Made by a program: the position numbers and the translations under genes | Shown here: positions 43,180 to 51,949 of the stretch, in pieces | Layout of the letters: each line of letters opens with the position of its first letter | Numbering within the stretch: position 1 is the stretch's first letter | The notes under the pieces: generated by a model | Told to the model about the DNA's origin: nothing | The model's input: only the letters and a program-made list of their open reading frames with translations | The model's database searches: none | Origin: Adhaeribacter swui | Lineage (GTDB): Bacteria; Bacteroidota; Bacteroidia; Cytophagales; Hymenobacteraceae | Assembly (NCBI RefSeq): GCF_014217805.1 | Contig: NZ_CP055156.1 | Coordinates: 806,001-870,000 of the forward strand | Direction of reading: 5' to 3' | Length of the DNA: 64,000 nt

Positions 43180-44136
43180 TTATTTAGAGAACAGGGAATC
43201 TACAAATTCGTACTTATCAAAAACCTGCAAGTCATCAATTTTTTCGCCTACCCCAATGTATTTCACCGGAATTTTAAATTCATCCGAAATCCCAATTACT
43301 ACGCCACCTTTGGCCGTACCATCTAATTTGGTAATGGCTAAAGCAGTTACATCGGTAGCTTTAGTAAATTCGCGGGCTTGAATTACAGCGTTTTGGCCGG
43401 TACTGCCATCAAGCACCAACAATACTTCGTGCGGGGCTTGCTCAATAAACTTCTGCATAACGCGCTTAATTTTAGAAAGCTCGTTCATTAAGCCTACCTT
43501 ATTATGTAACCGACCAGCCGTATCAATAATTACCACATCAGCATCCATTTCTACGCCTTTCTTTACGGCGTCAAAAGCTACCGAAGCCGGATCGGTGTTC
43601 ATGCCGTGCGAAATTACCGGCACCCCTACCCGTTCGCCCCAAATAATTAATTGATCAACCGCGGCGGCCCGGAAAGTATCGGCTGCGCCCAGCACTACTT
43701 TTTTGCCGGCTTTATGAAACTGCGCCGCCAGTTTTCCAATGGTAGTGGTTTTACCAACGCCGTTTACGCCCACTACCATAATTACGTAAGGTTTAATGTT
43801 TGCGGGCAGTACAAACTCGGCAGTAGCTTTACCGGAATTATTTTCTTCGAGTAATGCCGCAATTTCTTCGCGCAGAATCCGGTCCAGCTCCGAAGTGCCC
43901 ACGTATTTATCCCGGGCCACCCGGTCTTCGATACGCTTAATAATTTTAATAGTGGTTTGCACCCCTACATCCGAGTGCACCAGCGTATCTTCTAAATCGT
44001 CCAGTACTTCTTCGTCTACTTTCGATTTCCCAACAACGGCTTTACTGAGTTGATCGAAAAAGCTGGTTTTGGTTTTTTCTAAGCCTTTATCCAGCGATTC
44101 CTTTTTTTCTTTACTAAAGAAGTCAAAAAGTCCCAT
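43180..44136 (-). CDS. ftsY: Signal recognition particle receptor
   Basis: 318-aa GTPase that docks the SRP-ribosome complex at the inner membrane. N-terminal helix MGLFDFFSKEKKESLDKGLEKTKTSFFDQLSKAV, short acidic-free A region, then the NG domain: P-loop GVNGVGKTTTIGKLA, G2 DTFRAAAVDQL, G3 DTAGRLHNKVGLM and G4 TKLDGTAKGG, with GVGEKIDDLQVFD at the end. Typical of the short Bacteroidetes FtsY. It follows DUF4295 on the same strand after 114 bp, with a hairpin in the gap. Confidence 0.97.
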   Translation of the reverse strand: MGLFDFFSKEKKESLDKGLEKTKTSFFDQLSKAVVGKSKVDEEVLDDLEDTLVHSDVGVQTTIKIIKRIEDRVARDKYVGTSELDRILREEIAALLEENNSGKATAEFVLPANIKPYVIMVVGVNGVGKTTTIGKLAAQFHKAGKKVVLGAADTFRAAAVDQLIIWGERVGVPVISHGMNTDPASVAFDAVKKGVEMDADVVIIDTAGRLHNKVGLMNELSKIKRVMQKFIEQAPHEVLLVLDGSTGQNAVIQAREFTKATDVTALAITKLDGTAKGGVVIGISDEFKIPVKYIGVGEKIDDLQVFDKYEFVDSLFSK

Positions 44137-44194
44137 AGTGGTTATTCCTTCTGAACGATAAACGTAATATATTCTGAGTAATTATAAACAGAAA

Positions 44195-44220
44195 AAGTCC
44201 CGACAACGACTGTGGGACTT
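44195..44220 (-). terminator. Hairpin between DUF4295 and ftsY
   Basis: Stem AAGTCCC / GGGACTT (7 bp, 12-nt loop) with an A-run (T-tract on the minus strand). It may end or attenuate transcription from the rpmG-DUF4295 part before ftsY. Confidence 0.55.
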
Positions 44221-44250
44221 CCTGGTATTATGTTAAAGCAATAACCGCAA

Positions 44251-44406
44251 TTATTTAGCGGCTAAAAACTCCTGTACTTTATCTACAGGCACCATTTCTT
44301 CTCTAAAAGTATAAGCACCGGTTTTAGGTGATTTTACTGCTTTAATAACTTTAGCCCAATCTTTACCAGTGGAGGTCTTAAGGGTCGCAACTACTTTCTT
44401 AGCCAT
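44251..44406 (-). CDS. DUF4295 small ribosome-associated-type protein
   Basis: 51-aa protein read from ATG at 44406: MAKKVVATLKTSTGKDWAKVIKAVKSPKTGAYTFREEMVPV and so on to FLAAK. DUF4295 proteins lie between rpmG and ftsY in many Bacteroidetes and are basic, suggesting a role at the ribosome; the function is not established to my knowledge. Its start is 2 bp after the stop of rpmG, so it is cotranscribed with rpmG. Short, hence easily overlooked. Confidence 0.9.
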   Translation of the reverse strand: MAKKVVATLKTSTGKDWAKVIKAVKSPKTGAYTFREEMVPVDKVQEFLAAK

Positions 44407-44408
44407 GA

Positions 44409-44591
44409 TTATTTAATTTCTTTGTGTACAGTAACTTTTCTCAGGTTCGGGTTGAATTTTTTTAATTCTAACCGCTCCGGTGTGTTTTTACGATTTTTGG
44501 TAGTAATATATCTAGAAGTACCCGGAACGCCGGAGTTCTTTTGCTCGGTGCATTCCATTATTACTTGTACGCGGTTTCCTTTTTTAGCCAT
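44409..44591 (-). CDS. rpmG: 50S ribosomal protein L33
   Basis: 60-aa ribosomal protein of the large subunit. [48 protein letters not shown] is the standard L33 core, cysteine-poor type without the zinc-binding CxxC pairs. It is the first gene of an operon with DUF4295 and probably ftsY, driven by the consensus promoter at 44618-44648. In most Bacteroidetes rpmB stands directly in front of it; here rpmB is 2.7 kb away. Confidence 0.97.
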   Translation of the reverse strand: MAKKGNRVQVIMECTEQKNSGVPGTSRYITTKNRKNTPERLELKKFNPNLRKVTVHKEIK

Positions 44592-44617
44592 CTCAACTGT
44601 ATTTTGAATTAGGACTG

Positions 44618-44648
44618 CAAATTTAGTCGGTTTAACTTTAAATTACAA
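44618..44648 (-). promoter_or_regulatory. rpmG promoter
   Basis: Minus strand: TTG (44648-44646), 20 nt, TAAATTTG (44625-44618). This is an exact Bacteroidetes promoter, 27 bp upstream of the rpmG ATG. Confidence 0.75.
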
Positions 44649-45073
44649 GCTCTAATTATTAAAAATTTAGATAATTCGGGCAAGTTCCTGGCGGCCCTCT
44701 CCGTAAAAATACGAATAACTTTCTGTCGCCCTTCTAAAGCATTCCGTATTACTAACAAATAATGTTGTTTTAAAGGTATTTTTTAAACTCGCACGCTTAA
44801 AATCCGATATGCTATGCAGGCCAGAGGATTGTTCCTGGGCTTACCAAGTACAGCCGCTTTACTTGTATCCGCAAAATAGAAAAAGGCTACTATTATAGTC
44901 TATTCAGCAGAAAAAGTAGGCTTTATTTTAAATAATTTAAATTCCGGGGCAACTTTATTTAACCACGGCACCCATTTTATTGCATTTTCCGTATTTGGAT
45001 TAATTACTGAATTTCTTGACAATTTTAAATTAATAATAAACTTTAACTTTACCGACTCAACTGCTTACTCATT
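44649..45073. other. Spacer between rpmG and the glycosyltransferase gene
   Basis: 425 bp, no frame longer than 21 codons that looks coding. Near the right end is TAACTTTA (45044-45051), one change from the -7 consensus, about 22 bp before the glycosyltransferase ATG. Confidence 0.45.
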
Positions 45074-45766
45074 ATGCACGCAACCACCCAAACTACTTGT
45101 ATTATCCCTTTTTACAACGAAGAATTTCGGGTTTTTCAGGTTTTGGAAGTTGTTACACAAATTAAAAATATCACGCAGATTATTTGCGTTGACGATGGCT
45201 CTGAAGATGATACCGCCGATATTATTTCGGATTACTGGCCATCGGTAGAGCTTATTAGGTTGCCTTATAACCAAGGCAAAGCGGCGGCCATCCGGCATGG
45301 CTTACAAGTAGCCAAGCACGAAAACATTTTGTTAATGGACGCCGACCTGCGCGACATTGACAAATCTGAAATAGAAAAAGCTATTCAAGCAATCACTTTA
45401 CATAATCTGGATATGCTTATTCTGCGGCGCATTAATGCGCCCTGGTTCGTTAAATTCGACCGAGGAGATATCTTGTTATCGGGCGAACGGATTGTAAAGA
45501 AAAAAGACTTATTGAAGGTTTTTAACCAGGAAGTAAATCGCTACCAGGTAGAACTGGCCATTAACCTGTACATGCAAAAGCACAAGCGCAACGTTGGCTG
45601 GATGCCCTGGTCGGCTACCAACACGTATAAATCTAAAAAGATTGGCTTAGTAGCCGGCTACAAAAAAGAATTTGAAATGTTTACCGATATTGTGCTGTAT
45701 GCTGGTTTCCGGAATATTGTAAGGCAGATTAGCTCCTTTGCCACCAAGAAAGTAAGCCACGAGTAA
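45074..45766 (+). CDS. Glycosyltransferase family 2 protein
   Basis: 230-aa GT-A fold sugar transferase, cytoplasmic face. N-terminal nucleotide-sugar region CIIPFYNEEFRVFQVLEVV, VDDGSEDDTADII (nucleotide Asp), QGKAAAIRHGL, and the metal-binding DADLRDID (DxD equivalent). The C-terminus lacks membrane helices. Sugar donor and acceptor cannot be told. It is divergent to rpmG and is part of the block that separates rpmG from rpmB; it reads in the opposite direction to the ribosomal genes. Confidence 0.9.
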   Translation: MHATTQTTCIIPFYNEEFRVFQVLEVVTQIKNITQIICVDDGSEDDTADIISDYWPSVELIRLPYNQGKAAAIRHGLQVAKHENILLMDADLRDIDKSEIEKAIQAITLHNLDMLILRRINAPWFVKFDRGDILLSGERIVKKKDLLKVFNQEVNRYQVELAINLYMQKHKRNVGWMPWSATNTYKSKKIGLVAGYKKEFEMFTDIVLYAGFRNIVRQISSFATKKVSHE

Positions 45767-45808
45767 ACAGCTTCATTGGATTAAGGTATAACTACTCGTC
45801 ACTGCTAT

Positions 45809-47245
45809 TTACTTTAGTTCAGGAAGAATAAAATCATCGAGGGCACTGGGTTTAGCCATTAAAGCTTCGATATCCGAAATGGTGCGGGGGGCAGCCACTG
45901 ATAAGTTTTCCCAACCATTTTCGGTTATTAAGATATCGTCTTCAATGCGGATACCAATGCCCCACCACTTTTTGTTACAAGGGCTACCTTCGGGTATGTA
46001 AATGCCCGGCTCCACGGTAATTACCGTATTGGTTTGCAGCGGACCGTAGGTACCCGGATCGTGCACGTCCAAGCCTAAATAATGCGATGTACCGTGCGGA
46101 AAATACAACAAGGCATCTTCTTCTTTTTTAATTATTCCTAACTTTTTTAAGCCTTGGGCAATAACCCGCTGTGTCGCCTGGTGCGGCGCAGCAAAAACAT
46201 TACCCACCCGACATTGCTCGAAACCGGCTTGTTGTGCTTCCAATACCAATTGGTAAAGTTGCTTTTGCTCCATGTTAAAAGTACCAGAGGCGGGTATAGT
46301 ACGCGTTACATCGGCGGTATAACCGTGGTATTCGGCGCCTAAATCCATTAACGCTAAGCTATTATTACCTAGTTGCGGCTTATCATTTTCGATGTAATGC
46401 AACACGCAGGCATTGTTACCCGCTCCCACAATAGACGGATAGCCTTCGTATTTCGCGCCATATTTTTTGTACACAAATTCGTGTATTCCCTGTACTTCGG
46501 TTTCCGACATAGCCGGGCGCATAGCCTTCATTACTTCTTGCTGCCCTACTGCCGAAATAGCAATGGCTTTTCGCAGTAATTTTAATTCTTCCAGGGTTTT
46601 TACTTCCCGCATGCGCGTCAGGAGCATGGGTACAATGGTGTTATTTACCATTTTATTGCCTGGATACTGCACCTTTTGTTTAAACTGTTGAATTAAGCTA
46701 AATAAATCAGCTTGGTCGCGCACATCATCACGAACATCTTCTGGTAATTCTTTTGTTAAAATGCCGCCGGTAAAAGCCGCAGGCTCCAGCTTAAAGTTAG
46801 CGAAAGCCGCATTCAGCAGAACAGAATGAAAACCCAGCTCCTCCATGACACCTTTTTCCCCGAGCCGTTTGCCATTCCATTGTTCTTGCTTGGGGTCGCG
46901 GGGCTGCACAAAAATTACTTCGCGGGTGGGTTTACCAGCAATGTTTTGTTCCTGGGCAAACAACAACAAAACCGCGTTGGGTTCGCGGTAACCAGTTAAA
47001 TAATAGAAATCCGGATCCTGATGGTAATGATAATCCACATCATTGGCGCGATTTCGCACCGGATTGGCAAAAAAAACAGCAACGGAGTGAGCTGGCAATT
47101 GTTTAATAAGCAGCTCTCTCCGTTGCCGGTGAAAATTTTTATCTAGAAAATCAGTAGGTTTCTCCGGAGTAACTACGGGTTGCGCCCAAGCAACAACACC
47201 CCAGTTAATTCCTGCTAACAGCAGGAGAAGCCGGATGGCCCGCAT
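45809..47245 (-). CDS. Exported Xaa-Pro aminopeptidase (M24B)
   Basis: 478-aa metallopeptidase with a signal peptide (MRAIRLLLLLAGINWGVVAWAQ), so periplasmic, unlike the usual cytoplasmic PepP. N-terminal aminopeptidase P domain (about 30-175) and a pita-bread catalytic domain with metal ligands in LMDLGAEYHGYTADVTRTIPASG (two Asp), HGTSHYLGLDVHD (His), VEPGIYIPEG (Glu) and IRIEDDILIT (Glu). It would remove an N-terminal residue that precedes Pro from imported peptides. Its start lies 12 bp after the stop of rpmB on the same strand, so it may be read through from the rpmB promoter. Confidence 0.93.
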   Translation of the reverse strand: MRAIRLLLLLAGINWGVVAWAQPVVTPEKPTDFLDKNFHRQRRELLIKQLPAHSVAVFFANPVRNRANDVDYHYHQDPDFYYLTGYREPNAVLLLFAQEQNIAGKPTREVIFVQPRDPKQEQWNGKRLGEKGVMEELGFHSVLLNAAFANFKLEPAAFTGGILTKELPEDVRDDVRDQADLFSLIQQFKQKVQYPGNKMVNNTIVPMLLTRMREVKTLEELKLLRKAIAISAVGQQEVMKAMRPAMSETEVQGIHEFVYKKYGAKYEGYPSIVGAGNNACVLHYIENDKPQLGNNSLALMDLGAEYHGYTADVTRTIPASGTFNMEQKQLYQLVLEAQQAGFEQCRVGNVFAAPHQATQRVIAQGLKKLGIIKKEEDALLYFPHGTSHYLGLDVHDPGTYGPLQTNTVITVEPGIYIPEGSPCNKKWWGIGIRIEDDILITENGWENLSVAAPRTISDIEALMAKPSALDDFILPELK

Positions 47246-47257
47246 TGATGTAAAAAA

Positions 47258-47497
47258 CTAGTAAACGATATAACCGTCGGCTACTGCTTTTTTCAGTACC
47301 GCAGAGATACCATTTTTATTGATGGTACGGATAGCCGAGGTAGATACTTTTAAAGTGATCCAGGCATCTTCTTCCGGTACGTAAAATTTCTTTTTCTGTA
47401 AATTAGGGTAAAACTTACGCTTGGTTTTATTATTAGCGTGTGATACGTTATTACCAACCTGTGGTCTTTTTCCGGTTAAGTCACAAACTCTGGCCAT
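47258..47497 (-). CDS. rpmB: 50S ribosomal protein L28
   Basis: 79-aa large-subunit protein: [63 protein letters not shown] is the complete L28 core. It has a good promoter at 47536-47566. The usual Bacteroidetes order is rpmB-rpmG-DUF4295-ftsY; here the aminopeptidase and a glycosyltransferase gene lie between rpmB and rpmG. Confidence 0.97.
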   Translation of the reverse strand: MARVCDLTGKRPQVGNNVSHANNKTKRKFYPNLQKKKFYVPEEDAWITLKVSTSAIRTINKNGISAVLKKAVADGYIVY

Positions 47498-47535
47498 TTT
47501 TATCTTTATCTAAATCGTTTATCTTAAAAGGGACG

Positions 47536-47566
47536 CAAATATCCGAAAAAATAGCAGAATATCAAA
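47536..47566 (-). promoter_or_regulatory. rpmB promoter
   Basis: Minus strand: TTTG (47566-47563), 19 nt, GATATTTG (47543-47536), one change from TAnnTTTG. It lies 39 bp upstream of the rpmB ATG. Confidence 0.65.
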
Positions 47567-47676
47567 CCTCAGAAATAAATAAATTTAAAAAATTGCTTTT
47601 GCCACCAACTTCTCATCCTTAAATCGCCAATACAAAGTTGGTTAAAACAGTATAACAACGCTTCTATAACCGGCTT

Positions 47677-47835
47677 TTACTTACTCTTTTTTTTAAAACC
47701 ATAAGGGCAATGTTTACAGCCGTTTTTACAGCAAAAGCCCCGCTTTAAATGATAGGCAGCGGTAAATACCATATAGCCTTGCTCATTAAAATAAAAATCG
47801 CCGGGTTCTAAAGACGGTAATTTGTCAGGCTTCAA
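47677..47835 (-). CDS. DUF5522 cysteine-cluster protein, TTG start
   Basis: 52 aa from a TTG at 47835 (MKPDKLPSLEPGDFYFNEQGYMVFTAAYHLKRG), then a tight cysteine cluster CCKNGCKHCPYGF and a basic KKKSK end. This is the DUF5522 type, small proteins of unknown, possibly metal-binding function. A longer GTG start at 47874 has been considered but would place the -7 promoter box TACCTTTG (47864-47871) inside the gene, so the shorter form is preferred. Confidence 0.7.
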   Translation of the reverse strand: MKPDKLPSLEPGDFYFNEQGYMVFTAAYHLKRGFCCKNGCKHCPYGFKKKSK

Positions 47836-47863
47836 AAATTTTAAAAATTTTAAATTTACGGGG

Positions 47864-47871
47864 CAAAGGTA
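47864..47871 (-). promoter_or_regulatory. -7 box of the DUF5522 gene
   Basis: TACCTTTG, exact TAnnTTTG on the minus strand, 28 bp upstream of the TTG start. No clear -33. Confidence 0.5.
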
Positions 47872-47978
47872 CACGTTCCTGGTTATATCCTGCTTTTGAT
47901 TTAACCAAGAGTTGTCGGTAATTTTAACCTGTTAAGCAGCAATGTCCGTACCTGTTAGTTTAAAGCAGATGTACCATT

Positions 47979-49232
47979 ATGAAAGTTTCGCCTATGAATA
48001 CCACCCGCATTACCTCCAGCCAACAAGCCATCGACCTCGAAGAAAAATACGGTGCGCATAACTATCACCCGCTGCCGGTGGTATTGGCACGTGGGCAAGG
48101 CGTGTATTTGTGGGACGTAGAAGGCAAACCATATTTCGATTTTTTGTCGGCTTATAGCGCGGTAAACCAAGGGCATTGCCATCCTAAAATTATTCAGGCT
48201 TTAACGGAGCAAGCGCAGGTGCTTACTCTTACCTCCCGGGCATTTTACAACGACAAACTGGGAGAATGCGAGAAATACATTTGCGACTATTTTGGTTTTG
48301 AAAAAGCTTTACTCATGAACTCGGGCGCCGAAGCGGTGGAAACGGCCATTAAACTAGCCCGTAAATGGGGCTACGAAGAAAAAGGCATTCCCCGGTACCA
48401 GGCCGAAATAGTGGTGGTGGAACATAACTTTCATGGCCGTACCACCGGTATTATTTCGTTTTCTACCGACCCCGATTCCACCAGTGGGTTTGGCCCTTTT
48501 ATGCCTGGTTATAAAGTGGTGCCTTACGATGATTTAGCTGCCTTGGAAGAAGCCTTGCAAAATCCGCACGTATGCGGTTTTCTGGTAGAGCCAATCCAAG
48601 GAGAAGCCGGCGTATACGTGCCCTCCAAAGGATATTTAAGCCAGGCCAAAGCGCTTTGCGAAAGATACCGGGTGTTGTTTATGGCCGATGAAATTCAGAC
48701 AGGGATTGGCCGCACCGGAAAATTATTGGCTTCGGATTACGAAAACATTCGTCCGGATGTGTTGATTCTGGGCAAAGCTTTGTCGGGGGGCGTATTACCG
48801 GTTTCGGCGGTGCTGGCCGATGATGCTATTATGTTGTGCCTGAAACCAGGACAGCATGGTTCTACGTATGGCGGCAACCCTTTAGCCTGTGCCGTAGCTG
48901 TGGCCGCTTTGGAAGTAATGCAAGAAGAAAACTTAATTGAAAATGCTTTTAAACTGGGAGAAATTTTTCGGGAACGCATGCGGCAAATTCAGCAACAATA
49001 TCCGGAAGTGGTGCAATTGGTGCGCGGCAAAGGTTTGCTCAACGCCCTTGTTATTAAACCCACGCTGGATGGCCGTACCGCCTGGGATGTATGTTTAGCT
49101 TTAAAAGAAAATGGTTTATTGGCTAAACCTACCCACGGCGACATTATCCGGTTTGCGCCACCCCTTGTAATTACCGAAAACCAACTACACGAATGCTGCA
49201 ACATTATTCAAAAAACAATTGCTGCTTTTTAG
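47979..49232 (+). CDS. rocD: Ornithine aminotransferase
   Basis: 417-aa class III PLP aminotransferase that converts ornithine and 2-oxoglutarate to glutamate semialdehyde and glutamate. Near the start are [48 protein letters not shown], typical of OAT. PLP contacts are [18 protein letters not shown] and the catalytic Lys in [27 protein letters not shown] is also seen. Length fits. Start may be the Met six codons later (MNTTRI) without effect on function. It is a single gene with a long spacer behind it. Confidence 0.95.
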   Translation: MKVSPMNTTRITSSQQAIDLEEKYGAHNYHPLPVVLARGQGVYLWDVEGKPYFDFLSAYSAVNQGHCHPKIIQALTEQAQVLTLTSRAFYNDKLGECEKYICDYFGFEKALLMNSGAEAVETAIKLARKWGYEEKGIPRYQAEIVVVEHNFHGRTTGIISFSTDPDSTSGFGPFMPGYKVVPYDDLAALEEALQNPHVCGFLVEPIQGEAGVYVPSKGYLSQAKALCERYRVLFMADEIQTGIGRTGKLLASDYENIRPDVLILGKALSGGVLPVSAVLADDAIMLCLKPGQHGSTYGGNPLACAVAVAALEVMQEENLIENAFKLGEIFRERMRQIQQQYPEVVQLVRGKGLLNALVIKPTLDGRTAWDVCLALKENGLLAKPTHGDIIRFAPPLVITENQLHECCNIIQKTIAAF

Positions 49233-50014
49233 GTTTACCGCACCAAATTCATTTACCCGTAATTCATTTACCCGTACTCGCACGCGCCATATTTCTTAAG
49301 TTTAGTAAGCACTAACTTTGCCTGGTTCGTAGTACTATTATTGGCTTATGTTGCATAGCTCCCGGAGTTATTTTTAAAATTCTGGCTTAAAAGCAGAACA
49401 CTTAAAGCCACTTTATTAAGTGGCGGAGTCGTCATTCCGGTTGGTTTATAGTTTAACCAGCTAGCGCCTTTTACCAGAATTTTAAAAATTTAAAATTCTG
49501 GTGGGTAACATCTCCAGTCAATACCTTACTTTTTGACTTGCCTACTCTAAATTCTTATTCCAGGAATTAAGCGCATCAGCCGGATCAACTCATTAAAATA
49601 CAAGAATAACTATTAGCCTATACAATAAAACCCGTTATATTTTTAATGAAATGCCAAACATTTGCATGCTAAAATTGTTTTATGCGGCTTTATAATAAAA
49701 ATACAAATCACACTCAACATCCCAAGTCAGTGAATCAAGTATTTATACGGAAATTTTGCAAATATTATTCTTGCTCCATCTTATTTTTATTCAATACAAT
49801 AAGAAAAACAATCCACTAAATTAAGGTATAATTCTATTTACCCTGTATTTACCTTGTCCGTATAATTACTGCTATTGCAGTTACGTTAAAATCCTTTTTT
49901 TACAGGAACCCGTAAGCAAATCCAAATGCCAAAGCACTCTTAAAGGCCTTTAAAGATTAGCGCGCATCAACATTTTAATTTTATTAATTGTAGTTTAATC
50001 TTTATTGTTAAAAT
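49233..50014. other. Long spacer before the ferritin-like gene pair
   Basis: 782 bp with no convincing frame. It holds a 15-bp tandem duplication (AATTCATTTACCCGT, 49246-49275), an exact -7 box TAACTTTG (49313-49320) with TTTC 17 nt upstream, a stem GCCACTT / AAGTGGC (49407-49424), a 12-bp A/T-rich hairpin ACCAGAATTTTA (49473-49502) and a 14-bp palindrome TTAAAGGCCTTTAA (49940-49953) 62 bp before the next ATG. Confidence 0.5.
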
Positions 50015-50809
50015 ATGTCAAAAATTATAAATCCGCGAGACAAAAAAGCGGATAATACCCTTGATATATCTTCTCCTTTACAAAGAAGATCTTTTATAAA
50101 ATACGCTGGTGCGGGAGCAGCTTTATCGGCGCTTATTCTTTCTGGTTGCAACGACGACGACGATGGCAAATTTAACGGCGTAGTGTATCAGCCCCCAACC
50201 CCGCCTCCTAACCCGAACGAAATACCGGCAGTTAACCTGGGCTCCGGCGATACCGGAATTTTAAATTATGCTTACGCGCTGGAGCAATTAGAAGCGGCGT
50301 TTTACGATATGTTGGTGAAGAGCACGACGTTTAATACTACTTTTACTAATGCTACCGAACGAGCAGTATTAACCGATATCCGCGACCACGAAGTAGCTCA
50401 CCGCGACTTTTTTAAATCGGTACTCGGAAACGCCGCTATTCCGGCTTTAACCCCCGATTTTTCTTTGGTAAACATGGCTGATCGGAATGTTGTTTTAATG
50501 GCGGCCCGCACTTTTGAAGACGTAGGCGTAGCGGCCTATAACGGAGCCGGCAAACTATTAACTATGGCCACCAACCTGGCTTTAGCCGGTAAAATTGTTT
50601 CGGTAGAAGCCCGCCACGCGGCCGAAATCCGGGAGATGCTGAAACAAAACACGTTTGCCGCCCGGGGAGGAGCTTCACCTAAACCCGGCGACGAAAATAT
50701 TATAAACGATAAAGGTTTAGACTTAGCCTTAATGCCAAACGAAGTGCTGGCCTTAGCGAAGCCTTTCATCAAAAATGATATAAATGCCAGTAGTTTGCCA
50801 ACCAGTTAA
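50015..50809 (+). CDS. Tat-exported ferritin-like lipoprotein
   Basis: 264 aa. N-terminal twin-arginine signal with QRRSFIKYAGAGAALSALILSGC (RRSFIK and lipobox LSGC), so exported folded and lipid-anchored. The mature domain is a PF13668-type ferritin-like helical bundle: ILNYAYALEQLEAAFYDMLVKS, VLTDIRDHEVAHRDFFKSVLG, and GKIVSVEARHAAEIREML carry the Glu/His pattern of diiron sites. Tat export is consistent with a metal cofactor loaded before export. It begins an operon with the following homologue (15-bp gap). Confidence 0.88.
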   Translation: MSKIINPRDKKADNTLDISSPLQRRSFIKYAGAGAALSALILSGCNDDDDGKFNGVVYQPPTPPPNPNEIPAVNLGSGDTGILNYAYALEQLEAAFYDMLVKSTTFNTTFTNATERAVLTDIRDHEVAHRDFFKSVLGNAAIPALTPDFSLVNMADRNVVLMAARTFEDVGVAAYNGAGKLLTMATNLALAGKIVSVEARHAAEIREMLKQNTFAARGGASPKPGDENIINDKGLDLALMPNEVLALAKPFIKNDINASSLPTS

Positions 50810-50824
50810 TTAAGATAAAACATC

Positions 50825-51679
50825 ATGAATATTTTTAATATATTTTCAGAAATTGAAAAAGTAGATCCGGAGGTATACGAACGCTTCGATAGCCGTCGGC
50901 AAGTATTTAAACACATGAGTGGTTTTGGTAAGAAATTGGCTGCGGCCGCGGTACCAGTAGCTTTTGGCGCGGTATTTAATAAAGCGTATGGCCAAACCAG
51001 CAACAATGCCGATATTATTGCCATTCTAAACTTTGCTTTAACGGCCGAGCTAACCGACTCTACTTATTACAGCAAGGTATTAGATGCCAATAGCCCCAAC
51101 CTGCCCGCCGAATTTAAAACAGGCTTAACCATTATCCGGGACAATGAGTTAGGGCACGTAGAAACGCTAAAAAAAGCCATTCAGGATTTAGGTGGCACTC
51201 CCGTTGTTATAGCAGAATCGCGGTTAGATTATACTGCTGGCGGCAAAATAAACGATCCGTTTGCGGATTATCCAACTATTTTAGCCTTGGGCCAAGCTTT
51301 CGAAGACACCGGCATTCGGGCGTATAAAGGCCAGGCGCCTAAACCCGCCATCATGGCCAACGACGCCATTTTGCAAACGGCTTTGCAAATCCATTCGGCA
51401 GAAGCCCGGCACGCAGCTTATTTCCGCCGCCTGCGCGGCGACGGCCAAAACTTAGAAAACAACAAACCCTGGATTACCTTAAAAGACAGGGGCAACCTAC
51501 CTGAGTTTACGCAACCTATTTACGACGGCGAAGAAACTACCACGCAAGCTACCGTAAATATTGCGAACCTAGTAAGTGCCAATGCCGCTTCAGAAGCTTT
51601 TGATGAACCCCTGGAAATGCCCCAGGTAATAGCTATCCTGAATAATTTCTTTAAAGAAGGAGAAAAACTGCCAGGCTAG
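50825..51679 (+). CDS. Second ferritin-like exported protein
   Basis: 284 aa, homologous in plan to its upstream neighbour but diverged. Tat-like signal SRRQVFKHMSGFGKKLAAAAVPVAFGAVFNKAYGQ begins at residue about 23 behind a short soluble leader (MNIFNIFSEIEKVDPEVYERFD). Ferritin-like helices: IIAILNFALTAELTDSTYYSKVL, LTIIRDNELGHVETLKKAI and LQIHSAEARHAAYFRRL hold the metal-binding Glu and His. The two genes probably form a complex outside the inner membrane; function unknown. Terminator follows at 51705-51729. Confidence 0.88.
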   Translation: MNIFNIFSEIEKVDPEVYERFDSRRQVFKHMSGFGKKLAAAAVPVAFGAVFNKAYGQTSNNADIIAILNFALTAELTDSTYYSKVLDANSPNLPAEFKTGLTIIRDNELGHVETLKKAIQDLGGTPVVIAESRLDYTAGGKINDPFADYPTILALGQAFEDTGIRAYKGQAPKPAIMANDAILQTALQIHSAEARHAAYFRRLRGDGQNLENNKPWITLKDRGNLPEFTQPIYDGEETTTQATVNIANLVSANAASEAFDEPLEMPQVIAILNNFFKEGEKLPG

Positions 51680-51704
51680 AATATTAAAATTTAAAAATTT
51701 ACTT

Positions 51705-51730
51705 AAAGCCAGCATAGCTGGCTTTTTTTG
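51705..51730 (+). terminator. Terminator after the ferritin-like pair
   Basis: AAAGCCAGC / GCTGGCTTT (9-bp stem, 3-nt loop) followed by TTTT, 25 bp past the stop. Confidence 0.85.
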
Positions 51731-51861
51731 TTTTGTTCCGTTTGGCAACTAACCAGATATTACCATCGCCAAAACAGCTAACATTTATTCTGACTCCGAG
51801 AAATAAAATTAAGGCTATAAAGATACGGCTTGTTAGCAATCAAAAGAATTAAGTTATTTAC

Positions 51862-51892
51862 TTGCAAGGGAACGGCACAAGTCTAAACTTTG
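51862..51892 (+). promoter_or_regulatory. hemB promoter
   Basis: TTG (51862-51864), 20 nt, AAACTTTG (51885-51892), one change from TAnnTTTG. About 58 bp before the hemB ATG. Confidence 0.55.
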
Positions 51893-51949
51893 TGGTATAA
51901 GTAGGCGGTTAATTAAAACCGAAATTTTAAAAATTTTAAATTTTACCCC

